Shown: positions 44,819 through 53,226 of the stretch, in pieces
Layout: each line of letters begins with the position of its first letter
Position numbering within the stretch: position 1 is the first letter of the stretch
From: Selenomonadaceae bacterium
Lineage (GTDB): Bacteria; Bacillota; Negativicutes; Selenomonadales; Selenomonadaceae
Length of the DNA stretch: 64,000 bases
NCBI GenBank assembly: GCA_017484005.1
Contig: JAFUTY010000042.1
Location: forward strand, 62,001-126,000
Direction of reading: 5' to 3'
Made by a program: the position numbers and the translations under genes
The notes under the pieces: generated by a model
The model's database searches: none
The model's input: the letters and a program-made list of their open reading frames with translations, nothing else
Told to the model about the DNA's origin: nothing

Positions 44819-46261
44819 TCATGCGTGGAGAATTTCAACTGATTCAGATTTTGAGTGTCTTGAGAATTTCCAAAACATCGCGAGGCATGCAATTGCAAAT
44901 AAAAATCCTCCCGCTGTTGAAATTTCCATTGAGAGCTGCAATCCTTCCGGAGCATAGAGAATATAACTCGTCGTGACAACAGACATGAAAGCCGCTGGAA
45001 TCAATGAGACGAGGTATGCATAACTCTCCGGCTTGAAATTATGGAGATATACCGCGCCAGTCCAAAGAATAATCGTCGCGAGAGTTTGGTTGACCCATGA
45101 AAAATATCTCCAAATCACATTGAAATCGACTTGAGTCAAAATTCCGCCGATAACAAGGAGTGGAAGAGCTAACATGACTCGATGTTTAATATCTTTTTGA
45201 GGGATATCAAACCATTCAGCGAGAGTCAATCGAGCAACTCGGAACGCTGTATCTCCCGAAGTTATTGGACAGACTACAACTCCAACCATTGCAATCGCCG
45301 CGCCAATTCCTGCACCGAGAAATCCAATGCAGATATCATAAACTGCTCCGCCCGGACCTCCAGACTGCATTGCTGCCATTAATCCTCCGGTGCTGTTGAA
45401 AAATGTAATTCCTGCAGTTGCCCAAATCAATGCAATAATTCCCTCGGAAACCATTGCGCCATAGAAAACCGGCCGCGCGAGCTTTTCAGATTTCAAACAG
45501 CGCGCCATCATTGGAGACTGCGTCGAATGGAATCCAGAAACTGCACCGCATGCAACAGTGATAAACATCAATGGCCAAATCGGAAGCTGTTCTTCGGCTG
45601 GATACAAATTCGAAAGAGTCATTTCCGGCATGACATGTCCGCCAATTCCAAAAAGCATTCCGAACATGATTCCGAGTGCCATGAAAATCAGACACGCGCC
45701 GAAAATTGGATAAAGTCTCGCGATCAATTTATCGATTGGAAGAAGTGTCGCGAGGAAATAATAAATCAAAATCGTGACGAGCCAAATTGTGACTGGAATG
45801 CTCGTGAGTTTTGTCAAAAGCATCGCCGGCCCAGCTGTGAAAACGACTCCGACTAATGCAACTAAAACGACGATGAAAACTCGCATGATCGATAGGACAG
45901 TTTTGCCCATCTGACTTCCAACGATTTCGGAAATATTTTTTCCGCCCTCGCGAAGTGAAATCATTCCGGATAAATAATCATGAACTCCTCCGGCGAAAAT
46001 CGTTCCGAGGACAATCCATAGATAAACTGACGGCCCCCAGAGAGCTCCGCCCAATGCTCCAAAAATTGGTCCAAGTCCCGCAATGTTGAGTAATTGAATC
46101 AGAAAAACTTTCCATGTCGGCAGCGGGACAAAATCAACTCCATCATTTTTTGTGATCGCTGGAGTCGGCGCATCGGTCGGCTGAAAAATTTTGTCGAAGA
46201 TCCTGCTGTAAATAAAGTATCCAAGAAGCAGAGATCCCAGCGCAAGACAGAATGTAAACAT
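44819..46261 (-). CDS. cstA: CstA family carbon-starvation/peptide transporter
   Basis: A 480-residue polytopic membrane protein of the shorter clostridial CstA type, linked in other bacteria to pyruvate or peptide uptake. Diagnostic parts are GPIFGALGGALWGPSVYLWIVLG, FAGGVHDYLSGMISLREGG, and ACGAVSGFHSTQSPMMARCLKSE. ATG 46261 follows AGGAAGTGAT; the open frame extends further but is not supported. It interrupts the motility supercluster on the opposite strand. Confidence 0.9.
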   Translation of the reverse strand: MFTFCLALGSLLLGYFIYSRIFDKIFQPTDAPTPAITKNDGVDFVPLPTWKVFLIQLLNIAGLGPIFGALGGALWGPSVYLWIVLGTIFAGGVHDYLSGMISLREGGKNISEIVGSQMGKTVLSIMRVFIVVLVALVGVVFTAGPAMLLTKLTSIPVTIWLVTILIYYFLATLLPIDKLIARLYPIFGACLIFMALGIMFGMLFGIGGHVMPEMTLSNLYPAEEQLPIWPLMFITVACGAVSGFHSTQSPMMARCLKSEKLARPVFYGAMVSEGIIALIWATAGITFFNSTGGLMAAMQSGGPGGAVYDICIGFLGAGIGAAIAMVGVVVCPITSGDTAFRVARLTLAEWFDIPQKDIKHRVMLALPLLVIGGILTQVDFNVIWRYFSWVNQTLATIILWTGAVYLHNFKPESYAYLVSLIPAAFMSVVTTSYILYAPEGLQLSMEISTAGGFLFAIACLAMFWKFSRHSKSESVEILHA

Positions 46262-46612
46262 TGAATCACTTCCTTTTTGAAACTGGAAACTAAAAATGAA
46301 ACTGGAAAACATGGAATGATTTCTGAAAGACGTATGATAGATCATATTGCGAGAAATTTCGATAGTTTTGAAGGATCTTTTTTCTCACAATCGAATATTT
46401 GTCGCAAGAAGTTTTCCATGAACCGAACGGGACAAATTCCAATCTCCTTTTCGATTTCAGATTCTATTTCTACAATCAAAAATTATACAATCGAAACAGG
46501 ATGATTCAAAAATCTTTTGAGCATCTCCAATCGTTTGGAATGTCTCAATTTTTTTTTGAGATTTAATCGAAATCATTCCCGTTCCGATTCTTTCTCTGGA
46601 GGTGAGAACGGG
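46262..46612. other. Divergent intergenic region between cstA and cheB
   Basis: About 350 bases without a gene. It contains a direct repeat GAAACTGG (46279-46286 and 46298-46305) just upstream of cstA, a T9 run (46549-46557) between TCTCAA and GAGA, and no clear consensus promoter for cheB. It must hold the promoters of cstA and probably of the che operon. Confidence 0.6.
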
Positions 46613-47740
46613 ATGATTAAAATTCTAGTCGCGGATGATTCTGCATTTATGAGAAAGCTGCTCACAGATTTTTTCGCGCGGCAAAAAGATTTTCAAGCTG
46701 TCGGAGCTGCTAAAGATGGACAGGAAGCAGTCAATCTCGTCAAAAAACTTCGTCCCGATGTTGTCACGATGGACGTCAACATGCCGGTTATGGATGGATT
46801 GAAGTCGCTCGAGATTATTATGCAGGAATGTCCAACTCCCGTCGTGATGCTTTCAAGTTTGACGAAGGAAGGTACGGAAGAAACGATCAAAGCATTGGCT
46901 CTCGGTGCAGTTGATTTCATCAGTAAAGCGGGAGGATCAGTTTCAAAAATCGATAACATTGAAGACGAGTTATTGAGAAAGTGCCGCGAGGCTTCTCAAG
47001 CTCGAGTTCAAAGAGTTTCAATGCCAACTCGCGCGTTGAGTTATGTTCCAAGAACTCCAAAACCTCCGGTCATGAAGAGAATTGAACTTCCAAAACGTCC
47101 TGGATTAAATTTTGCAGTGCGTCCGAATCGAAACGTTGCGTCTGATTCTTCAAAACCCTCATCGAGTCCGAGTAAAAAATTAGTCGCAATTGGAACTTCG
47201 ACAGGCGGTCCTCAAGCTCTGCAGAATGTTATAACAAGGCTTCCTCAAAATTTTCCCTGCGGAATAGTCGTCGTCCAGCATATGCCCGCAGGTTTTACCA
47301 GATCCCTCGCTGAACGCCTCGATTCAATCTCCGCAATCGCTGTCAAAGAAGCGGAGGACAATGAAATTATCAAGCCGGGACAAGTTTATATCGCGCCGGG
47401 ATCTCATCATATGAGAATTGTAGATTCCAGCGACGGCAGAAAAATCTCGCTGGGATCAGATCCGCCGGTTGGAAATCATCGTCCCGCAGTGAATGTCCTC
47501 TTCGATTCAGTCGCAAATATCGGCTCAAATCTCGTTGCAGTTGTTATGACTGGAATGGGATGCGATGGATGCGACGGAATGAAAAAAATCAAAGCAAATG
47601 GAGGATATTCAATCGCTCAAGACGAGGCAAGTTCAACGGTTTATGGCATGCCGAAAGCTGTGGCTGATGCAGGTTTAGTCGATGAAGTTCAGCCGCTGAG
47701 TAAAATTGCCGAAGCGATTATGGAAGCCGTACAAAAATGA
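46613..47740 (+). CDS. cheB: Chemotaxis protein-glutamate methylesterase CheB
   Basis: A 375-residue enzyme that demethylates and deamidates receptors. Receiver domain (about 1-125) with ADDSAFMRK, aspartate in MDVNMPVMDG and PVVMLSSLT, then a linker and the esterase domain with the serine in GTSTGGPQAL, histidine in VVQHMPAGFT and aspartate in MTGMGCDGCDG. ATG 46613 follows GGAGGTGAG. No cheR is found in the window. Confidence 0.94.
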   Translation: MIKILVADDSAFMRKLLTDFFARQKDFQAVGAAKDGQEAVNLVKKLRPDVVTMDVNMPVMDGLKSLEIIMQECPTPVVMLSSLTKEGTEETIKALALGAVDFISKAGGSVSKIDNIEDELLRKCREASQARVQRVSMPTRALSYVPRTPKPPVMKRIELPKRPGLNFAVRPNRNVASDSSKPSSSPSKKLVAIGTSTGGPQALQNVITRLPQNFPCGIVVVQHMPAGFTRSLAERLDSISAIAVKEAEDNEIIKPGQVYIAPGSHHMRIVDSSDGRKISLGSDPPVGNHRPAVNVLFDSVANIGSNLVAVVMTGMGCDGCDGMKKIKANGGYSIAQDEASSTVYGMPKAVADAGLVDEVQPLSKIAEAIMEAVQK

Positions 47741-47870
47741 TCAAAATGGATCTTCCAAAGTGATCTAGAGATCAATATTAACGAGCGATGGACGACGTTC
47801 AAAGATAAATTAATCTTAAATCAATCCCAAAAATCTACCGCCAAATTGAAGAAATTGGGGGGAAACACGC

Positions 47871-50003
47871 ATGGAAACTAATCAGTATATGGATATGTTC
47901 CTGGATGAGTCGCATGAACATCTCCAATCACTCAACGACGGTCTTCTTGGGTTAGAAGATAACGCGGAAGATCTATCGGTGTTGAATGAGATCTTCCGAA
48001 ATGCGCACACTCTAAAGGGCATGTCCGCGACGATGGGATTCACCAAAATCGCAGAACTCACTCACGAGATGGAAGATGTTCTCGATCTCCTTCGCAAAGA
48101 GCAGTTGAAAATTTCCGAGGATATCATCGATGTATTATTCAAATGCGTCGATAGTCTCGAGCAAATGATCAATAATGTTGGAAATGGAGATCCAGAGGAT
48201 TTAATCGACGTCTCGGAACTTGTATCAAAACTTTCCGCAATTTCAAAACCTGGATCTGCACCAGCTCCAGCAGCCGCCGCACCAGCTCCAGCAGCAGCAC
48301 CAGCTCAGCCGGCAGCAGCTCCAGCTCCAGCAGCCGCACCAGCATCAACTGCAACATTGAGCGTTGAATTGAGTGAGACTGAAAAGGAAGTCATTCGACA
48401 GGCTCAAAAAGATGGAATGCGCGGTTTCCATTTGACAGTCACGCTTTCCGAAACATGTTTATTGAAATCCGCTCGATCTTACATGGTCATGAACGCGCTC
48501 GAGGAGTTGGGCGATGTTATCAAAACAATTCCGCCCGCTGAAGATCTCGAGCAGGAAAAATTCGAGAGATCTTTCGAAGTCGTTTTAGTCTCAGCATCGG
48601 AAACTAAAGCGATTGAAGATGCAGTTTTGGGAATTTCTGAAGTTGAAAAAGCGACTGCAGTTGTAATCGATCCGAATGCTCCAACTGCCGAGGAAGCTGC
48701 TGCTCAAGCCGCTCAAGCTGCTGCTGCTCCTCCACCAGCTCCAGTTCCAGCTGCTGCACCACCTGCTCCAGCTCCAGCTCCAGCCGCACCAAAACCTGCA
48801 CCAGCTCCAAAACCTGCCGCTCCAGCTCCAGCTGCTGCCGCACAGAAAAAATCCCATGCATCGCAGTCAGTCCGCGTTGATATTGATAAACTCGACACAT
48901 TGATGAATCTGATGGGCGAGCTTGTTATCAATAAAGTTCGACTCGAGCAAATCGGTCAAACTCATCGATTGGCAGAATTAACCGAGACTCTCGAGCAAAT
49001 GGATAGAGTCACCACGGATCTTCAAAATATCGTCATGAAAGTCCGCATGGTTCCAGTCAGCCAGGTTTTCAACAGATTCCCGCGCATGGTTCGCGACGTC
49101 ACAAAGGAATTAAACAAAGAGATCAACTTGACAATCGAAGGTGAAGAAACTGAATTGGATCGTACCGTTATCGATGAAATCGGCGATCCTATCATGCACT
49201 TGCTTCGAAATTCTCTCGACCATGGCGTCGAAATGCCGGATGAACGTGAGGCTAAAGGAAAACCTCGCACTGGTGAAGTCGCTTTGATCGCCCGCCATGA
49301 AGGCAACAACGTCGTTATCATGGTCACTGACGATGGTAAAGGAATCAATCCGGATGTCATTCGCAAAAAAGCTGTCGAAAAAGGCATGATGACTCAAGAT
49401 GAAGTCAACAAGCTCGACGATGCTGATGCAGTTCGAATCATTTTCTTACCTGGATTTTCCACGGCAGATAAAATCAGCGACATCTCCGGACGCGGCGTCG
49501 GCATGGATGTTGTTCGCTCCAAAATCGAATCTTTGAGCGGACATGTCGATGTTGAAACGAAAGTTGATGAAGGATCTGTCTTCAAAATCAAATTACCGTT
49601 GACGCTCGCGATTATTCAAGCTATGCTCGTTCAAGTTCAAGAAGAAATGTACGCAATTCCGCTCGGCTCAATCGATTCGACGATCAACATCCAGCCGAGT
49701 GATATCAAAACTGTTCAAGATAACGAAGTCATTGTCCTCCGCGGCGAAATCATTCCAATTATTCGCATGGAACAGACTCTTGCAGTTCCTCACGTCAAAG
49801 ATTCCGAAGAGATTTTCGTTGTCGTGGTTCATGCCGGCGAAGCTAAAGCGGGAATCGTTGTCGATAATTTGATCGGACAGCAGGAAATCGTTATCAAAAC
49901 GCTCGGCAATTTGTTCACAGGCTTGAAGATGTTCTCCGGTGCTACAGTTCTCGGTGATGGACGCGTCGCTCTGATTCTTGACGTTGCAACCATGCTTTCT
50001 TGA
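47871..50003 (+). CDS. cheA: Chemotaxis histidine kinase CheA
   Basis: A 710-residue kinase: HPt domain with phosphorylated His46 in NAHTLKGMSATMGF, a P2-like domain (about 165-265) between two Ala/Pro-rich linkers (about 127-160 and 275-325), a dimerisation domain (SVRVDIDKLDTLMNLMGELVINK), the HATPase domain with HLLRNSLDHGVE and ISGRGVGMDVV, and the CheW-like domain (about 575-705). GGGGGG precedes the ATG. It phosphorylates both CheY copies and CheB. Confidence 0.95.
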   Translation: METNQYMDMFLDESHEHLQSLNDGLLGLEDNAEDLSVLNEIFRNAHTLKGMSATMGFTKIAELTHEMEDVLDLLRKEQLKISEDIIDVLFKCVDSLEQMINNVGNGDPEDLIDVSELVSKLSAISKPGSAPAPAAAAPAPAAAPAQPAAAPAPAAAPASTATLSVELSETEKEVIRQAQKDGMRGFHLTVTLSETCLLKSARSYMVMNALEELGDVIKTIPPAEDLEQEKFERSFEVVLVSASETKAIEDAVLGISEVEKATAVVIDPNAPTAEEAAAQAAQAAAAPPPAPVPAAAPPAPAPAPAAPKPAPAPKPAAPAPAAAAQKKSHASQSVRVDIDKLDTLMNLMGELVINKVRLEQIGQTHRLAELTETLEQMDRVTTDLQNIVMKVRMVPVSQVFNRFPRMVRDVTKELNKEINLTIEGEETELDRTVIDEIGDPIMHLLRNSLDHGVEMPDEREAKGKPRTGEVALIARHEGNNVVIMVTDDGKGINPDVIRKKAVEKGMMTQDEVNKLDDADAVRIIFLPGFSTADKISDISGRGVGMDVVRSKIESLSGHVDVETKVDEGSVFKIKLPLTLAIIQAMLVQVQEEMYAIPLGSIDSTINIQPSDIKTVQDNEVIVLRGEIIPIIRMEQTLAVPHVKDSEEIFVVVVHAGEAKAGIVVDNLIGQQEIVIKTLGNLFTGLKMFSGATVLGDGRVALILDVATMLS

Positions 50004-50197
50004 TATCATTCTTAATTCATTCCGAACGTCGAGAGATCTTTTCATAAATTTCACCGAGGAATTTCAAAAATTTATACCAGAATCGAAAAATCAGTATAAA
50101 TTTCAAAATTTGTACTGAAATCCCAAAATCAGTATAAATTTGATCGGACTCATAAAAATCTTTTCGGAAAATCGTGAGTCGAAGGGAGTTGGAAAAT

Positions 50198-50674
50198 ATG
50201 GCTGGTGAAGAAACTGCTACCGGCGAACCTAAAATTGATGATGGGCTGCAGGTCGTCGCGTTCAAACTTCTCGATGAAGAATATGGCGTCAACATCTTCA
50301 GCGTGCAGGAAATTCGAAATCTCACTGATATCACCCGCGTTCCATTTGCGCAGGGATATATTCAAGGCGTCATAAATCTCCGCGGGAGTGTCCTTCCAGT
50401 TATCGATTTGAAAAAACGTCTCGGGCTCGCTACTACTCCATACACCGAGGACACAAGAATCGTGACAGTCATGGTAGGCGATCTTCCGATTGGAATGCTC
50501 GTCGATGCTGTCACTGAAGTTTTGACGATTCGAACAAAACTCGTCGATCCGAAAAAAACCGTCAGTGAAAAAGATATCAGCAGATTTTTGACTGGTATCG
50601 GCAACATAGACTGACGCCTCGTTATCATGCTGAATCTCGAAGAAATCGTCGGCGCACCGCAAAATGGCAAATAG
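50198..50674 (+). CDS. cheW: Chemotaxis coupling protein CheW, interrupted by in-frame UGA
   Basis: The normal stop codon comes at 50612-50614, giving 138 residues. Yet the same frame continues after that UGA for 19 codons and reads RLVIMLNLEEIVGAPQNGK before UAG at 50672-50674. The sequence around it, TGIGNID-stop-RLVIMLNLEEIV, is the standard CheW C-terminus (strand plus helix), where the stop position normally holds Gly, Asp, Glu or similar. The upstream domain is intact (VAFKLLDEEYGVNIFSVQEIRN, YIQGVINLRGSVLPVIDLKKRL). The UGA is followed by C, a context known to favour read-through. It could be a mutation, a read error or programmed read-through. ATG 50198 follows AAGGGAG. Confidence 0.85.
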
Positions 50675-50688
50675 GAGAGGAATCTTGT

Positions 50689-51303
50689 ATGAGTGATGAA
50701 TTCAATCTTTCCGTCAACCAGCTAGATGCCCTGCGGGAAATCGGAAATGTCGGCGCGGGAAATTCTGCAACTGCTTTATCTCAAATCATTAACAAGCGAA
50801 TCGATATGAATGTCCCAAAAGTCGCTCTAGTCCCAATTGAAACAGTGCCGGATATTGTCGGCGGGCCGGATACAATTGTTGTCGGAGTTTTTCTTCGCGT
50901 TTATGGAAAAGCTCCCGGCAATATCCTTTTCTTACTCCCGCAAAAATCTGCATTCTATCTCGTCGATACTTTGATGGGCCGCGAGCATGGGACAACTCGA
51001 AAACTCGATTTCATGGATGAATCCGCTCTGATGGAAATCGGAAACATTTTGTCCGGTGCATACCTCAACGCCTTTTTCACTTTCACTCAAATTTCGATGC
51101 TGCCCTCAATTCCAGCTCTGGCAATGGATATGGCTGGCGCGATTTTGAATGTAGTTTTGGTTCAGCTCGGACAGATGGGAGATCAAGCGTTAGTGATCGA
51201 AACCGAATTTTTGGCAGAAGATGACGGAATCGATGGACACTTCTTCTTAGTTCCAGATCCCGGCTCTTTGAACACGATCATCAGATCAGTAGGAGTTGAA
51301 TAA
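50689..51303 (+). CDS. cheC: CheY-P phosphatase CheC
   Basis: A 204-residue phosphatase with both active motifs, DALREIGNVGAGNSATAL and LMEIGNILSGAYLNAF, as in the CheC subgroup. It also offers a docking site for CheD. It lies between cheW and cheD, as in Bacillus. Confidence 0.92.
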   Translation: MSDEFNLSVNQLDALREIGNVGAGNSATALSQIINKRIDMNVPKVALVPIETVPDIVGGPDTIVVGVFLRVYGKAPGNILFLLPQKSAFYLVDTLMGREHGTTRKLDFMDESALMEIGNILSGAYLNAFFTFTQISMLPSIPALAMDMAGAILNVVLVQLGQMGDQALVIETEFLAEDDGIDGHFFLVPDPGSLNTIIRSVGVE

Positions 51304-51304
51304 T

Positions 51305-51790
51305 ATGGCAGGCCTTATCAAAGTCGGCATGGCTGACTACAAGGTCGGTCGAAGCCCTTCGATACTCATCAGCTACGGTCTGGGATCGTGTATCGGAGTC
51401 TCACTCTACGATCCGGTGTCAAAAATCGGCGGTTTGCTTCATATCATGCTGCCCGATAGCAGACAGGCTCGCGCAAGTGATAATCCTGCAAAATTCGCTG
51501 ATACCGGATTGCCTCTGATGTTGAATGATGTCCTGGCTCAAGGCGCAAATAAATCCCGACTCGTCGCAAAACTCGCCGGCGGAGCTCAGATGTTTGCTTT
51601 TGCCAATGCTACAGATATCATGAAAGTCGGAACTCGAAACGTTGAAGCTGTTAAACAGGTTCTTCGAACGATGGGAATCAAACTCCTCGCAGAAGATACC
51701 GGCGGAAATTATGGACGAACCGTTCAAATCGATCTCTCAAACGGCGTCTATAAAGTTAAGACGATCGATCGTGGTGAGAAAGATATCTGA
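51305..51790 (+). CDS. cheD: Receptor glutamine deamidase CheD
   Basis: A 161-residue deamidase that also modulates CheC. Catalytic cysteine in YGLGSCIGVSLYD and histidine in GGLLHIMLPDS are present. ATG 51305 has AGGAG nine bases upstream, one base after the cheC stop; the in-frame TTG 51296 overlaps cheC. Confidence 0.93.
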   Translation: MAGLIKVGMADYKVGRSPSILISYGLGSCIGVSLYDPVSKIGGLLHIMLPDSRQARASDNPAKFADTGLPLMLNDVLAQGANKSRLVAKLAGGAQMFAFANATDIMKVGTRNVEAVKQVLRTMGIKLLAEDTGGNYGRTVQIDLSNGVYKVKTIDRGEKDI

Positions 51791-51897
51791 GATCGGTTAG
51801 TCGAAAGGGGGTGAATTGTCCCTTGATTCGGAGGGATTCAAGGGATTTATAAAAAATTTTTCCGATTTTTTTCTACATTGAATAGCAGGTGAGGAAA

Positions 51898-52239
51898 ATG
51901 GTAAAGCTGGGAATAAGCATGGGCGCGGCAACTCTCATAGCTATGCTGATTCTAATCGGCGGAAGCTTGAGTGATGTTCGCATGTGGGTTGTCCTCACTC
52001 GCTGCATGACTGGATTTTTCGTCGTCGGTGCAACAGTGTATCTAACGACGTACCTCCTCGAGTATTTCAACGTCATTGGATTCGACAAAGTCATTAGAAA
52101 AAGATCTGCTGACGATGAAACTGAAGGTGAAACTGAAAACGATGAACAAGCAGCGGGAGAAAATCAAGATGGTGTCGGGGATGACTCTTCTCGATTCACT
52201 CCACTGGTAGACAGCATTTTGGATCGAGTGCGTCGTTGA
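51898..52239 (+). CDS. Small membrane protein in the che operon
   Basis: A 113-residue protein with two membrane helices (about 5-22 and 32-55) and an acidic, probably disordered tail (DDETEGETENDEQAAGEN). ATG 51898 follows AGGTGAGG. I do not recognise a named family. Position between cheD and the flagellar sigma factor suggests a motility-associated accessory role. Confidence 0.7.
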   Translation: MVKLGISMGAATLIAMLILIGGSLSDVRMWVVLTRCMTGFFVVGATVYLTTYLLEYFNVIGFDKVIRKRSADDETEGETENDEQAAGENQDGVGDDSSRFTPLVDSILDRVRR

Positions 52240-52326
52240 TTTTTTTGCAGTATTGATTTTTGAAAAGTGAATATCCATGATTCGCTGTCAGTGAGTCGCA
52301 GTCAATTTATGGAGATCAAAAATTTT

Positions 52327-52398
52327 ATGAATTGGCTGCGCACACTGATCACGAGTTTTTCCAAACCCACGGAAGGGAGATGGAGGCAGGAATGGTGA
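52327..52398 (+). CDS. Possible 23-residue leader peptide before sigD
   Basis: A short frame from ATG 52327 (MNWLRTLITSFSKPTEGRWR ...) that stops at 52396-52398, overlapping the sigD start at 52392. A weak GGAG lies 12 bases upstream of the ATG. The overlap would allow translational coupling to sigD. No homologue is known to me, so it may be chance. Confidence 0.3.
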   Translation: MNWLRTLITSFSKPTEGRWRQEW

Positions 52399-53174
52399 AG
52401 GATCACGAGAAAGATTCCGCTGAAGTCGCTAAAAAACTCTGGCGCGACTATTATTCGAGTCGAAGGAGCGTGGCGGCTCGAAATGCTATCGCGGAACATT
52501 ACCTCCAATTAGTCAAAGTCGTTGCAGGAAGAATTTCTGTCGCACTTCCCACGCACGTCGATAGGGAGGATCTATTCAGCAGCGGTTTCTTCGGATTGAT
52601 TGACGCGATTGAAAGATTCGATATCGGCAGAAATATCAAATTCGAGACTTACGCTGGACTTCGAATCCGCGGCGCAATTCTCGATTATCTCCGCTCAAAA
52701 GATTGGATTTCTGTCACGATGCGGCAAAAAATTCGGAAATACGAAAAAACTGTCCAGCAGCTGGAAGCTGAACATGAACGCGCACCGACAGATCAAGAAA
52801 TCGCTGACAGCATGGAAGTATCTTTGAAAGAACTTGCGATAATCGAGCAGCATGCCAGTGCGGCGGCATCGATTTTATCGATCGAATCTGATTCCGCGTC
52901 AGATGGAACATATTTCGACGTGACAAATCGCGACGTGAATCCATTAGCTAGAGTTGAACAGACTGCAATTCGAGAAACTCTGGCAACGGCTATCGATCGC
53001 CTGCCGGAAAAAGAAAGAATCGTGGTATCGCTTTATTACTACGAAGAATTGACGCTTAAAGAAATCGGAATGATTCTTCATCTATCGGAGGCGAGAATCT
53101 CTCAAATCCATTCCAAAGCCGTTATTAAATTGAAAAATTATTTGGAAAGAGTGAAACATAGTCTGATCGGTTGA
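52392..53174 (+). CDS. sigD: Flagellar RNA polymerase sigma factor (SigD/FliA)
   Basis: A 260-residue sigma-28 factor with region 2 (DREDLFSSGFFGLIDAIERFD ... KFETYAGLRIRGAILDYLRSKDW), region 3 (RAPTDQEIADSMEVS) and region 4 (DRLPEKERIVVSLYYYEELTLKEIG and LSEARISQIHSKA). It should transcribe late genes such as flagellin B, whose promoter fits. ATG 52392 follows GGAGGCAGG. No anti-sigma factor FlgM is seen in the window. Confidence 0.93.
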   Translation: MVKDHEKDSAEVAKKLWRDYYSSRRSVAARNAIAEHYLQLVKVVAGRISVALPTHVDREDLFSSGFFGLIDAIERFDIGRNIKFETYAGLRIRGAILDYLRSKDWISVTMRQKIRKYEKTVQQLEAEHERAPTDQEIADSMEVSLKELAIIEQHASAAASILSIESDSASDGTYFDVTNRDVNPLARVEQTAIRETLATAIDRLPEKERIVVSLYYYEELTLKEIGMILHLSEARISQIHSKAVIKLKNYLERVKHSLIG

Positions 53175-53226
53175 TTGGATGATCGGTTGATCGGATGGAT
53201 TTTTTTTCGAGGAGGGAAGTTGCCCC

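Noticed and set aside
46549..46557. T9 run upstream of cheB as another phase-variation tract
   Set aside because: Nine T in AT-rich non-coding DNA is not remarkable, and it is 55 bases upstream of the start with no clear promoter relation.
48591..48931. Long antisense frames in the cheA linker
   Set aside because: They are by-products of the Ala/Pro-rich repeat coding (GCT CCA), low in complexity, and lack ribosome sites.
50612..50614. UGA in cheW as a selenocysteine codon
   Set aside because: The position is normally Gly or an acidic residue with no catalytic role, and no obvious SECIS-like hairpin follows. Mutation, error or simple read-through is more likely.
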